In this document: positions 45,901 through 57,549 of the stretch, one piece after another | Layout of the letters: the number at the start of each line of letters is the position of its first letter | Numbering within the stretch: the stretch's first letter is position 1 | Program-made: the position numbers and the translations under genes | Source of the DNA: Phlebiopsis flavidoalba | Taxonomy: Eukaryota > Basidiomycota > Agaricomycetes > Polyporales > Phanerochaetaceae | NCBI GenBank assembly: GCA_035772785.1 | Contig: JAOCPU010000034.1 | Location: 299,016-363,015 of the forward strand | Reading direction: 5' to 3' | DNA length: 64,000 nucleotides | The notes under the pieces: model-generated | What the model saw: the letters and a program-made list of their open reading frames with translations, nothing else | Databases searched by the model: none | Told to the model about the DNA's origin: nothing

Positions 45901-46439
45901 AGGTAAGCCTACCGGGTCGGCGTCGTGTGTGGACATGGCGGGCGAGGGCCATTATTCCCGGTACGACTTCCTCGCCGCGAAGGGACCGCACTGAGTCATT
46001 AGACTAAACGTCAAAAGTTACTAGCGCAAATATTCAGCCCCTACTGGGTCTGGTGGCTCGGTGCTGGTGTGCGCCGTGGTATGTGCTGCGGCAGCCAACT
46101 GGATTTCCGAACAACCATTATACGGACAGGACGAGGAGCTACCAGGGACCAGGGGACAAGACCCGCATAGGCGGGCGGAGGTGATTGAGTGAATTCGGAT
46201 GGAGGCCAGCCATTCGCGATGCTTGTACTTCATGGAAATATTACGTAATATTGGCCATTTTGTCAAGGAGGAACGCGAAACCTTCGCCCGTAGTCAAGCC
46301 TCCACTCGGGCTCCACGACAACACGACAAGCCCGCAAACTCGGATCAAAAAGTGCGCACCCCTTCTTTCGGCCTACACTTGAGCAAGCAACGCTATCATC
46401 GTGGCGGACGCCTCTCCCGCGCGCCCTCACCCACACCCA

Positions 46440-47640
46440 TCCACCTTTAGCGCGACACGCGAAATGTTTAACTGTCCGGATATTCGACGCATCTCGGGCG
46501 GGTAGCGAGTTGCATAGCACCGGAGTTGCTTTATCCTTTTTCTGCGCACGAAGGGGCTCAAAAGACGAGGCGTTTCTCGGGTTCGGTGGGCCCGGAGTTC
46601 CTGGGTTATGTCGGAAAATGGCAAGAATGTGGAGCGGAATGCTGTAAGCTGGCGGTCGTTTTTGGCGTCGGGTATATTGGTCGAGGGTGGCGATGGCGGC
46701 GGAGGCCGGTGGAGCGCGTCCAGTTCCAATTCACCAAGTTTTTCGTTGTCCTGTTTAGTGCTCCAGCCAGCGCAGGGTAGTTAAGGCACCACGCGCATGG
46801 GGCTGTGAGATGCAAACCCAATCCTAGCATGCTCAAAACCATGGCCAGCGATTCCCATACATCTTCCAGAACTTGAACTTCTTCGAGGTCAAGGTCAATC
46901 TTGATGGTCCCACGAGGAAAGTCTTTCATGTAGTTCCTTACGAACTGAGGACAGGTTCATCCAAAGTGTATCTTAATTCCCCGGCCATCTACCCGTAGTA
47001 ACCATCGTGAGCGACAACACCTGGGGGCGCGTCGGGACGAGTAAGTGTGTCTTGCATACATTACTATGGATCCAAGCTCACGGTCTCTCCAGGGAGCTCG
47101 GGGGTGGGAGCAACCTGTTCCGTAAGCCCCCCTCCCCCTACCCAGGGGTCTCCGCTCGCGACAATGCTGTGCTGCCCCCAACAATGGCGTCTTCTTCGCT
47201 GAACAAGACATGCTGAAGCTCATACAACGACAAGGGAAAGCCACTGACTTTCTGCTTGGCTCTTGCAAGCGTCCCCGACCGAGAATATATACTACGGGCC
47301 CGTGTCAAGCGGCGCCCGCGCTTTGTGGTACGTGCCCGTCTTCTAGACGATCGATACCTCAAAGCTCCGGTCCTGAGAAGAAGACCTCGTTCTTCGTCGA
47401 ACTCGGATCTTGGCACCCGCTGCACTCGTGTAACGTAAGCAATCTGCGATTTCAGGCGTGGACTCCCTCTAATTTTCTGAGGCGACGACAGAATCAACGC
47501 CAAGGCGACGACTCCAAGCTGTTAGGATCAGCTCTGTCTTCCCCACCCCGTCCCGGGACGCATCGAGTTCCTTGAGGACGGCTGGGGACTGCGAAGAAGG
47601 GGGGGTGGTGGAGAAAACACTGAGCAAGGTGCAAGGTTAT
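46440..47640 (-). CDS. Unrecognised minus-strand gene with several exons
   Basis: Protein-like segments occur in order on the minus strand. These are AVLKELDASRDGVGKTELIL and TAWSRRLGVDSVVASEN (47580-47480), an Arg-rich part (47460-47300), FPLSLYELQHVLFSEEDAIV and GGSTALSRAETPG up to a GTAGGG donor near 47143, then FPRGTIKIDLDLEEVQVLED and VWESLAMVLSMLGLGLHLTA (46920-46800). A Pro-rich segment follows (EKLGELELDALHRPPPPSPP, NDRQLTAFRSTFLPFSD), then a basic tail near 46560-46440. Frames change several times. No domain recognised. The order and spacing suit one gene of 300 or more residues, but I cannot exclude two. Confidence 0.45.
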
Positions 47641-48640
47641 CCCAGGGCTCCACCGAGGGTGGGTCTTACGTCTGAGAGACCAGGCTGAGGTCGTTTCCGG
47701 GTCTGAGAGACTATGCTGTCTCTGTAAGCTCGAAACGCATTTTCTAGCTTTGAGGTGTGACATGTACAGTAGTTTGAGAATCTCTATGATCTGTCCTAGT
47801 GTTAACGTTTATTTCTTGGCGAGAGTCGGCGTCATGTAGTATCCAGAGACGTCTTCTAGTAGCCACCATATGTCAGTACTGTTCTCGATTCAATCCCGAT
47901 GTAATCTACTCCAGATGTCAGTGAAGTTAGTCCGGTGTGATAATGGTGTGGTTACACACGCCACAATTTCCTCTCAGCGCAGCTGTCTCTGTAACACGAG
48001 TGAAAATGTGACATGGGAACTCGTGCTGCATCCGTGACTCCCTGCTGTTGCCCGAAAAACCGAAGATATCCGCGTTGAGCAGGGTCTTTGTTTCAGCCTC
48101 GTAATATGTACCTGGGCAAGGGCAATCATATCATCAGAATCAGTGCTGCTAATTTTGCGAAAGACGCGTACGGCAGCGAAGACAATTCAAATGTTTCACA
48201 CTGTTTGAATGCTCCGGACAAAAATGTCCTATTTTAGTAGTGAGGCGCATCACGAGTTTCAGGGTCCGCCAGTAACGCTGTTACCACCCACTCGTCACAA
48301 GCCTGCTTGCGGGATTTAGACAAGGGCGTGACATCATCATGCGAGCAATGTGCGAGGCTGTTAGGCTGTATCCCGGATGGATGGCCCGTTCTTGTCCACG
48401 CCCCCTCATCACGACGAGTACGGACCTTCCTGACGATCTCAAACACTTAAACGACACCCGCTACGACTGACAAGGCCAACGGGCAGAACGAAACACGATG
48501 AGCACAGGGCACTTGCAAGCGTACCGTGACAGTCCCACGAAGTACGGTCACGGCCTTGCCTCGAACCCCGATCTTCAGGACTACTACAGCTCTCGATGCC
48601 CGGTTGGCGTTTTAAACTTATACCTTGGAGGTCGTCCTGG
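47641..48640. other. Unassigned stretch before the GH17 gene
   Basis: A/T-richer intergenic DNA. A minus-strand frame at 48234-48446 (70 codons) has no motif. Nothing else supported. Confidence 0.4.
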
Positions 48641-48654
48641 TGACAATTCTTACT

Positions 48655-48826
48655 TTCGCTTGTTTGTCTTGTCCCTCATCCCCCTCCCCCTGTCCAACTC
48701 CACCCGACGCGCTGTGCAGCCCCCGCACCGCCTGTCTGGCATACGAACGATCCTTACGCATCGAGCTCCCCTACACCTTCACCACCCCGCACCCGACTCC
48801 CGTGGAAAACTACCGTCTCGACAAAC
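48655..48826 (+). promoter_or_regulatory. Pyrimidine-rich leader of the GH17 gene
   Basis: A C/T-rich tract (about 48655-48700, CCCTCATCCCCCTCCCCCTG and neighbours) precedes the ATG at 48827 by about 130 bases. Such CT tracts near the transcription start are common in highly expressed fungal genes. No TATA box was found. Confidence 0.4.
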
Positions 48827-51442
48827 ATGGCCGACCAACGAGGATACGCTAACATGGACTCTGGCGCACAGTACCAGTCCACTTACAACAGCACGCAGTG
48901 GCTCGAAAAGCAAGAGAAAAGCGGCCGCAGCAGTCCAAGTGGATTGTAAGTCGCGCGTGCGAGTCCTCGCGCGTCGCGCGCTAACGCTCCTGTGCAGGTC
49001 ATCGGACTCGCGTCATTACGCTCGTCGCCCTCGTCGGGGCCGCTGGTATAGCGATTGGCGTGACTGTCTCGAAGAAACCACAAGTCGTCCTCGACCAGCG
49101 CTGCTACCGCCAACACGGCCGACGGCGCGACTGGTGCCGTCAACCAGACCGACTCCCCCAGCGACCCTAGCACCTTCGTGAAGAACTCGACCCTGAAGCA
49201 CTCTTTCTACGGCCTCGCATACACCCCTGCGGGCTCGCAGCTCCCAGACTGCGGCAACACGCTCGGGTGCGCGAACTTGACCATTGTAGAGGACACGTTT
49301 GACACCATGCCATCGTGGATGCTGTCATTGAGGACGTTCAGGTATGTTTACTTTCGATTTGGTATACCCGTACTGGGATGCTCTCAATTGATGGCTTTCG
49401 GTGCTGTCGCGCCGCTATGCAGGGAGCCTCGTCTTGCGATGGACACCTCAGCACGGCCTCACCGAGAGTCTCACTGCCTAGACTAGCCCTGCGCCGCATA
49501 TAGCCACCAAGCATTGGCATTTGCATTGATGCAGGCGCGACGGCCAGCCCTTGGCTCCACGTTTCGGACACACAGGGGGGCAGCTGAGGTTCTGCCTAGA
49601 TTCCGCAGCAGCCACGGGCCAAGCCACGGACGAAATGAGGTGTGTGGTTGGTCTCGTCTCCGCACTCAGAGCCGCACACATGGGCTATGTGTTTCTTAGC
49701 ACCCAGTTGCTCCACAGGGCGCGTCTGTGCCGACAAATTCCGCCTCGAAGATGTTGTTGGCCGAACCGTGTTGCCTTGGCGATTTTTGTGCGTGCGTCGC
49801 ATCGGTGCCCTCGCAAACCCGGGTGTGCGTTTGTGGCGCCCTCGAACGTCGAGCACGGACGTTCCACCGATACATTTTCCGATGCAGAACGCTGCAAGCA
49901 TGATAAAACACTGTTCTATCATGCACGGGCCCTGTTGTGGGGTGGTGTGCCGTTTGCGAGAACCCTACATCACCACCCTCACCTATTTTTATCGAGCCGT
50001 AAAAACAGTGACTGATCCTTGTGTTTCGGCAGCTCATCTCGCAGCTGACATCGGTACGTACATGTTTTGAGCTCCTCGCTGAAGATCTTTCTGACCATTC
50101 CTATAGCGTATCCGTCTGTACGGAGCTGACTGCAACCAGTCGGCACTTGTCGTAAGTCTGCGCGTTCAATCTCTTGACGCCTCTACTCACGCCACATTAT
50201 AACCGCAGCTGGAGGCCATTAAGCAAAACAAAGGTCAACCTCTCGGTATATCTGGGCAACTACAACGTCCCCACCGATGGTGGTTGCCGCCGTAACGTAC
50301 GTACGCCAACGCGACACGATCAAGGACGCGCTCCCAAACTTACGGCGCGGACCATGTCCTTGGTGTAACCGTCGGCAACGAGTTCATGCTTAACTACCTG
50401 ACGGCAAACGGTGCTGGCGACGCGCCCAACGGCGACATCGGCAATGCCGGTGCCCCAGCTGCTCATTACCTCCTAACATCACCGACACCCGGAGCATGAT
50501 CGAGAGGGCCTCAACCTTGGCAAGACCATCCAAGTCGGCACGGCTGACGCCGGAAGCTTCTTCAACAACGAAGTCCTTGCCCAAGTTGACTACGGCGTTG
50601 CGTATAATTCATATCGTTTCAGCGTGCCTCCTGGCTAACAGCTGGATTAGATGTCTAATGTGCACCCGTGGTTTTGCGAACGTCTCCATCGAGCAAGCTG
50701 CTGGATGGACAAACGAGTTCTTCCAGGAGAACAACGTTGCCGCTGCACAAGCCTTGACCAACAAGCCTCAAATGTACATCGCTGAGACTGGCTGGCCATC
50801 GGTATGTTTTTCTATCCATTATCATACATACCAGTTGGCTAATGGCTTTTTCATCAGAAATCGAGCGACGCCGGTAATGAGAGCAACGAGGGCCCTCGAC
50901 TGCGTCCGTCGCCAACCTCCAGGTGTGTAAAGTTGACTCTACACCTAACTCGTGAGTGCCTGATGCATCTTGAAGACGTTCCTGGATACTTTTTCGTTTG
51001 CCAAGCCAAACACCAATGGCACTGGCTACTTCTACTTCGAGGTTAGCAGATCAGAATTTCTATTGCAGATACTCATACTCTCATTGCAATTCTTTCCTTA
51101 GTTTCTTTCTTCGACGAGGAGTGGAAGGTGCGTCCCTGCAGCACATGACTTTTTTCTGCATATCCACTGACTAACAACTCTTTTAGGACAAGCAATTTCG
51201 GTGGTGTCGAGGGCTGGTGGGGCTTGATTGCTTTTCACAACGCCGAGTTAAGCATGCGTTATAGTAGTCATTTGTTTTCGTACTCACAGCTTTCAACACA
51301 GCAAAACACTCAAAGACCTTACGCTTCACCGGATTGCCAGGCCACATCGATTCAAAACGGATTTCTCTTGGACACGATCATAAACTTTGGACTCTTTTCT
51401 TCTCATTTGACTTGCGCACCATATCGCCGTACTGTACTCTGA
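48827..51442 (+). CDS. GH17 glucan endo-1,3-beta-glucosidase, type II membrane protein
   Basis: Cleaves or remodels cell-wall beta-1,3-glucan at the cell surface. The ATG at 48827 opens a soluble, Gln/Tyr-rich N-terminus (MADQRGYANMDSGAQYQSTY). A 52-nt intron (48946-48997, with CTAAC branch site) splits the start of a transmembrane helix (VIGLA..., AAGIAIGVTVSKK when one slip is allowed), so the protein is anchored N-in, C-out. A Ser/Thr/Asn-rich stalk leads to the barrel: NSTLKHSFYGLAYTPAGSQL, VIEDVQ, a 691-nt intron (49342-50032), LISQLTS, RIRLYGADCNQSAL, VNLSVYLGNYNVPTDGG, GVTVGNEFMLNYLTANGAGD with the acid/base Glu (near 50380), SNVHPWF-like, IEQAAGWTNEFFQENNVAAA, MYIAETGWPS with the nucleophile Glu (near 50784), and FEFFDEEWKDK, FGGVEGWWGL. 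The end is approximate (LKDLTLPDC-like near 51330; this frame stops at 51442). Indels throughout. Confidence 0.92.
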
Positions 51443-51689
51443 CGCTTTCACCCTCTCCCTGGCGACACATCTTTCACGAACCCGCCAAGGTACGCATGCG
51501 ACGTATGTCCGCGTACCGCTCACGCTCCTTTCATCATCAAAGAAGGAGAGGGGGGCACCCTTCGCTGGTCGAGATTTCGTATGGACGGCGTTCTTCATCG
51601 TTAGCCACTTGTTTTGCACAGATTCCTTCTACCTGTTACTGTCGATGTCCGTGTTGATATCGATTATTTCCTTTCTCTCAGCCTGTTGG

Positions 51690-52460
51690 ACGTGATGGTT
51701 AAGGGCCGCAAAAAGCGTGTGGGTGGTGTTCATGCTTGTGCAGGCGCTGACGGTTGTATCCTCTGGGATGTTCTCTAGGACTAGCCGCGTCCGCGCTGAC
51801 CTGGTCTCGGGATGCCCCTTTTTTTTTCGGTACCGGGCATTCGCTGATATACAGTCCGTCAGCTCGCACTTCGGTCACTTGCGTGGGTAGTACGTTGTTT
51901 GATAGACTTTCGTGTATACGTACACCACAGCACACCCGCTGTGGTTCTTTGAGGTACGCTAGTCTCTCTGCTTGTAGTCCTTTAACCTCGATGCTGACGT
52001 CATATAGGCCCTCTGCGACCACACATCCTTACTTTTCTTGCAAAAATCCTCTTACGAGGCCGAGGCGGGTGTAGACTTGGGGCTTGAGCCAGGTGAGATT
52101 CATGACATACACCCAAAGAGATGCCATCAATCAGAATTTGACACGGCACGCTTAGGCGTTCAATGCTCTCAGGCCTCTTGATGCAAACGCCCTCCTCGCA
52201 GTCTAGCACCCCCACCACCTTGAATGCTTTCTACCGATCTAAACGCACCTCGGACGATCCTAGCTATCACCTGCAATTTGGCGACTCAAGGCAGCTCGAA
52301 GGACGTGTGATGTGTCTCTGCACCCGACCTTTATCCAGTATGCGTACACCTGCGCTGCTGCCTCGCGTTCAAAACGATAGATGGCCGTGACCAGCCCATA
52401 CGTCTGGACCCTTACTTCTGCTGGCAACTTGTTGTGCGGAAGAAGGCTCCGAGGCACGCG
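51690..52460 (-). CDS. Unrecognised gene between the two glycoside hydrolases
   Basis: Protein-like blocks in order: MPRSLLPHNKLPAEVRVQTY then GLVTAIYRFEREAAAQVYAY (52457-52335), VLDCEEGVCIKRPESIERLS and VPCQILIDGISLG before a GTATGT donor (52205-52110). After an intron come VYTRLGLVRGFLQEK, VAEGLYDVSIEVKGLQAERL, AYLKEPQRVCCGVRIHESLS, VTEVRADGLYISECPVPKKK and LVLENIPEDTTVSACTSMNT (51780-51720). Alternating hydrophobic residues suggest a beta-rich, possibly arrestin-like fold, but that is only an impression. No signal peptide. Frame slips occur near 52240 and 51790. I do not recognise it, yet the segments are too natural to be chance. Confidence 0.5.
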
Positions 52461-52771
52461 GTAATTTATGATTGCAGCACTCCGTGATTACGACATTTAG
52501 GTCATTTGTCCCCTACGCTTGGAACAAGTAAGCGTAAGAGCGGACCGCCGGTGCCGATCACAGAGTCGTCACAGACCGCGACGACCCACGACTACGCGCT
52601 CACGTTGTGGCAGGCCTTCATATACACAGGGGGAGTGCTTTTTACGTCTTTACTCCCGAAGATGAGCTTGCGTACTTTCCAAGCGGAGGAGTACATACTG
52701 CATTCGTGGTTACAAGGGGCGAGAGCACCATCGGCGAGTCCTGCACATCCATTGTAGTCCACGAACTATCG
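52461..52771. other. Divergent promoter region upstream of the xylanase gene
   Basis: About 310 bases between a minus-strand gene and the xylanase ATG. A plus-strand 83-codon frame (52506-52757) has no motif and is probably chance. A TATACA element lies near 52620. Confidence 0.4.
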
Positions 52772-54515
52772 ATGTTGCAAGCTCTCAGTATCATTCGCAG
52801 CTCTCGCTGTGGTACTCCCCTTCGTTCCGCTCAGTCTGCGACCTGGGGTCAATGTAAGTCCCATTCAATGTCAATAGTAGAGGTCGTCGCTAACGTTGGC
52901 TCGGCACAGGTGGCGGTGTTGTGGTGGACAAGGCCCCAGAGGGGGGGGGCGGACTTTGCAAACGGCCCGGAAGGCAACGTCTGCACGCACAGCTATAAGC
53001 CAATACTACTCACAATGCGTCCGCTGAGCCGTGCCTATGTCCCATCTTATCCAAACTTCAGACCACGAAACGTTCTGAATGTTTCTTCAGAGCCAAGCAA
53101 CAGCTCGTTCTGCTTCAAGAGCGCCACTTCATCGTCTTGGCCTCGTCATTCGGCTAGCAGCCCCGGAGGGTCGCACGTCGACCGTGAAGCTACAAAACAC
53201 TCTTGCAAAATCCAAGGGCAAGCTTTATTTCGGTACCGCGACCGACAACCCAGAACTCACCGACACCGCCTACATACGCCATTCTCGATGATGGGGCAAT
53301 GTTCGGGCCAGATCACATCCCGGAAGACAGCATGAAATGGGTACGGCAACTCGTATGAGAAATCACGCGTGCGTACTAACACAGTCATCCTGTCGAATAG
53401 GACGCCACCCCGAGCCCACCTCAGGGTCAATTCTCCTTGGGACAGGCGCTGACCAGATTGTGAACCTCGTCAAAAGCCAATGTGGTCAAATCCTCCGTCG
53501 CGTGAGTCTTTACTCACATTGCAAACTCACTAGTATGTTTGTTCTAAGGGGCACTACCATAGGAACAGCCACAACTGTGTCTGGCACAATCAGCCATTTC
53601 AAAGTTGGGGTTTCCAGCGGTTACCGGGACTGCTGCCACTCTGACGAGTGTCATCCAAAAACCACTGCGGTACGCTGGTTTGGAATCATTACAAGGGCAC
53701 AAACTCTAACAGCTGGGACGTTAATCAATTGGTGATCGAAATATCGGACGGACGTCATAAGGACAGAGAGTTTCTCACTTGAAACTATACTCAGGAACCA
53801 TTCAATTACGGAACGGCACCTGGCCTACTGACGTCTTCTACAAACACTCTCGGCGACTTCATTATGTCCACAAATCGCCTTGGAAGCTGCACCCGGGCGG
53901 CGAGACCCAGCTGGCCAAAACGTCACATCAACGACTTCAACATCGAGGAGTGCCGGCGCGAAAGGCAACCGCGATTGCTGAACCGCGTCAAGACTCTCTA
54001 AGTCCCAGAACGAAGAGTGTACCTCTCGACGCAGTATCGGCTTCCAGAGCCACTTCTATTGCCGCACGGCGGAGCTGCCCTCAGGGGTCTGCAGACACAC
54101 TTTGCGAGTCTTCAACCGTCCAAGGGTGTTCGCGATTGCCATTCACAGAGATCTGATATCCGTAGTGAATCTCCGACTTAATTTTACGCCTGCCTTGCTA
54201 GCACAGCAGAAGTGCGGACCTACACAACCGTACATCCCGCTGCTTGCCAGGGGAACTTTAACCGGATGTGTTGGTTGGTTACGATTCTGGGATTGGACAG
54301 ACAATTTATTCCTGGTTGCAAAGCTACGACCTTCCCCCCCCTCCGCGTCTACGCGGAGCAGCTTGCCTCGTGGGATTTGGATGGTGTATTGTGATAGCTA
54401 AAGGGGAAACGACACCAAGCTCCTCGTCCTGCTAACGTATTGACTTCTCTAGACACTTTTGTAGGAAACCACGCAAATGTACGATGGTATCGCCATCGTG
54501 CTTCAGGTAATTAAG
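52772..54515 (+). CDS. Secreted GH10 endo-1,4-beta-xylanase with N-terminal CBM1
   Basis: Hydrolyses xylan in plant cell walls outside the cell. The ATG at 52772 gives a signal peptide (MLQALS, then a hydrophobic run after one slip, then QSATWGQ). An intron (from 52855, GTAAGT) interrupts the CBM1, which continues [16 protein letters not shown] and YYSQCV near 52910-53030. A linker follows. The GH10 barrel reads [18 protein letters not shown] (53215-53275), [37 protein letters not shown] with slips, SWDV near 53710, AARAADP..AKL-like, NDFNIE and LISVVNLRL...SALLAQQK-like near 54140-54210, FWDWTDN near 54290, and DGIAIVLQ at 54485-54510. The acid/base (Asn-Glu) and nucleophile (Thr-Glu) motifs are both damaged by small changes, so activity cannot be judged from this sequence. 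The end is approximate. Confidence 0.92.
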
Positions 54516-54579
54516 ATTCGTTTGTGGCTCTGCTAATCAATTGAAACTCGACGGGAGATAAACTAGTGTACCGTCCCCA
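54516..54579. other. Convergent 3' regions
   Basis: Short spacer between the xylanase (+) and the F-box-like gene (-). No element seen. Confidence 0.3.
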
Positions 54580-57369
54580 CTAGGTGTATGCATGCTTATG
54601 CGCGGATGGGATGGAATATTTTCAGCACAACAGGGATATCGCTATATTCTACGGCATATTGCATAGCGAAATTAGGGTCGTCGGCGTACTGGTAGTCCGA
54701 TGCTGATAATAGCTCATCAAAATATGGCCAGCGCGAATTCAGGATCATACAAGTTTTTCGAAAAAAAAAAAAAGCTGGTCATATGATCGGGGATGCGCGC
54801 CCAACCGGGACGTTATTCGCTGTGACAATCCCCTGCAACATGGGCGGCGCAGTTGAGATATTTATGATCTCACGCCGCGATCTGTGAGAAGCACGAGGTG
54901 CTTCAATGACGGGCAAAAGGTGGTGAATAATCTTGTCTCGAGGTCCGCTTCTTGCTCGTATTCGTCCATTCACCTGCTGTCCTCCGTCGATGTTGTACCA
55001 AATCCTTCTTCGAAAAATAGAGCATGCAGCGAGGGGACCACAAAGCAGCGCGCGTGCCGGATTGCGGGTCGAACGTTTTCCATCCGAAGTACTCGAGGCG
55101 GCTTGAAACCGCGGAGAGCTCTAGCATACTCCCAAGATGGCCGCGGCCAAGATCTTCCTTAGCCGCGTCTGAGCTGGGTCATTTTGACTGCTAGCGCGAA
55201 TGAGCAGTCAGAGAGCACGCGAACGTCGGGGAGTATTAGGGCGATGCGCTCGATGAGTAAGTGGGCTCGAACGCCTTTGACGATTTAGGGGGGGTTATTT
55301 CGAGTACAAGGCTCTGGCAGACGGAAAGCCTTCGAGTGCATATGATGATGTTTCCACGCGACAAATACATTCGCGCATGTTTTCGTGGAATTTTAAGCGT
55401 AGGTGGGTGCATACGAGTGACCAGCAGTTTCTCCCCCCATGCTCAGAAGTTTGAAGCCTGCCGAGCACACGGCCATGTTCGGTCTAGGGGTTTGCGATGC
55501 ACACACGATGCTAGGCATGCTAACAAGTCTTGTGTGGTCTGACTAGTGGGCGATGTCACTGATGCCAAAACTCGCTCCAGAACCGTCATAAGGATTGAAA
55601 GAGGTAGTGGCGGTGTGGGAAGGGAGTCTGAGGGGTGAGTCGGACCCTGGAGAAGTGGGAGCTCGCCTCACGTCTAATTTGCCACTGCGAAGGCTCCGGA
55701 CAGAGTAAGGTAGGATGATCCCAGGAGGCCCATGTGGACGGTTATGACGACTCGTGTTCCGGTATGACGCCGGTATTATCAGCAAGTGCTTGAAGTCTCG
55801 AGGACGCGCGTGTCAGCCTAGTCCTAAAAAAGGAATCCGAAGATGCATTTGCAATGGTCGAGCTTGAGATAGGAGAGGTTGGTCATGGAGAGAATGGCCC
55901 TTGCCAAACCAGCATCGATCCACAGCATACGATAGGCTGAGATCGTATCGTACATTGACCGTGACCTTGAAGACGTTTTGTAGCTCGAGAGAGAGGTTGA
56001 TCTTTGGAGATCGTGATATCTCAATCGTCGTCCCAGCCGGTCCAAAGCAAAAGCAGTGCAGTCTAGCTCAGCCAGCCACAACAAGTAAGTGTTTGCACTC
56101 GTCGGCAGGTGTAAGTATCATCTCGTAGATGTGCTGCATTTGTCGACGTCTGTGAGACCGTCGGTCCGATCCGTTATGCATCTCTTGACGATACCGTTGA
56201 GAGACTTCTTCTTGTGTTGCTTTGCTAGACCCCCAGAAGGGCCTTGAATATCTTCCATTGCCCGAATTGGTCCAATGACATGACTCTTAGTAGTTGTAAA
56301 GTGATCATTATTGAGCATTATCGAATAAGACAGAAGTACGTACCTTCTTGATATGCGGAAGCACCACTTGTCGAAGCATGGCCCTACAAGTAGCACAAGG
56401 GTTACGTGGCGCATTCAAGACTAGCATGCTTGGGCAAATGATAGTGTAGTACTTCTGGCGGTATAATGGCGAAGATGAGGTATAGTCGCTGTACATGTGG
56501 GTTCTTTGCATGCGTTCGCGCGTAACTATCCAGCGCCACACTAAACAAGATAATGTTAATTCCTATCAGTATATAAACTTTTCTTCATATCATACCAACC
56601 TCTTGACAACGACGCGCTCAGTGCAGAAATCTCTATGTTTTCATCCCACCGCGTCTTGAGCTCGGACAAACCACGGTGGTATAACATCGGGGGTCCCGGG
56701 TCCTCTTCCCCGTGACCCTGGTCCTGAGCGTCTGTGTTTTCCCCGACGCCCTGGGAAGGGAATGGGCACAAGTAAGGCTAAAACTGACTGACAAATGTGA
56801 AATATCTGTCAAGGAGAGAGAGATATCTTGGCTCGTCGTGGCGACCACTTAGGTCGAGGGTCCCCTGAGTGCGTTATCTAAATAAGCCATCAACGTCTCG
56901 GGATTTGCAGTGTATAATGATGTACCTTATAGAAGCCCATTAGTGAATCGCACAGTCTAATGAAGGAGTAGGGCACTCCGTGAGGAATTACGTCACCTCC
57001 TGGTTGTGCCTGTTCCGGCGACTTCGTTGTGAGCGGAGGGTATGCTCATCCATAGAATTCGAACCTCCGCTGCTCGTCTTTCCTCATACAAGCGCAGCTT
57101 CCACCTCTGTCCAAAATGCATCTTTCTATCAAGAACTACGTCAGAGGTTCTGCGATGTACCTCTTGGGATGGAATCGCACCTCTATAGTATGTATTTTCG
57201 TCGGACTCTGAGCATCCTTTTCAAGCTGCATCAGACGTTCACATCCTTGCTCGTCATCGCAAATGGCTGGAAAAGCTTGAACTTTTTTGAAACCCTTCGA
57301 GGTGAGGTTGGGGTTCGGTGGACCTCGCGGCTGTTGCGTGATGGATGTCCGAGTGCAAACACAAAATGA
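54580..57369 (-). CDS. F-box/LRR-type protein, basidiomycete family
   Basis: Probable substrate adaptor of an SCF ubiquitin ligase, judged from style rather than a complete domain. Readable pieces run in order from 57369: PNLTSKGFKKVQAFPAICDD, IHTIEVRFHPKRY (57200), LSELKTRWDENIEISALSAS (56680-56610), CRAMLRQVVLPHIKKVRTSV (56380-56330), IQGPSGGLAKQHKKKSLNGI (56250-56190), SMTNLSYLKLDHCKCIFGFL (55890-55835), FGTTSTED with DEYEQEADLETRLFTTFCPS and LKHLVLLTDRG (55005-54885), then ADDPNFAMQYAVEYSDIPVV (54680-54620). The Leu-rich segments fit leucine-rich repeats. It may be one long gene or two neighbours. Indels make exon borders unreliable, and the F-box itself could not be pinned down. Confidence 0.45.
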
Positions 57370-57549
57370 CCGTTGATTAATTGATCGATCGAGTCCGCGG
57401 ACTCCGACATATTAGGCGCCCTACCACCGCCAGCCGGCTCGTCGATTCGAGGTCATAATCCAACTTGTGAGTCGATTTATCGAGGGAATGTTTATTAGTT
57501 ATAATTGCTTGACAGAAGGAGAGGTATGACTGTAAACACAGCTGACTAT

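Noticed and set aside
49551..50015. Nested 154-codon gene inside the long GH17 intron
   Set aside because: Other frames on both strands are open too and no motif or splice support exists; reported only as an oversized intron.
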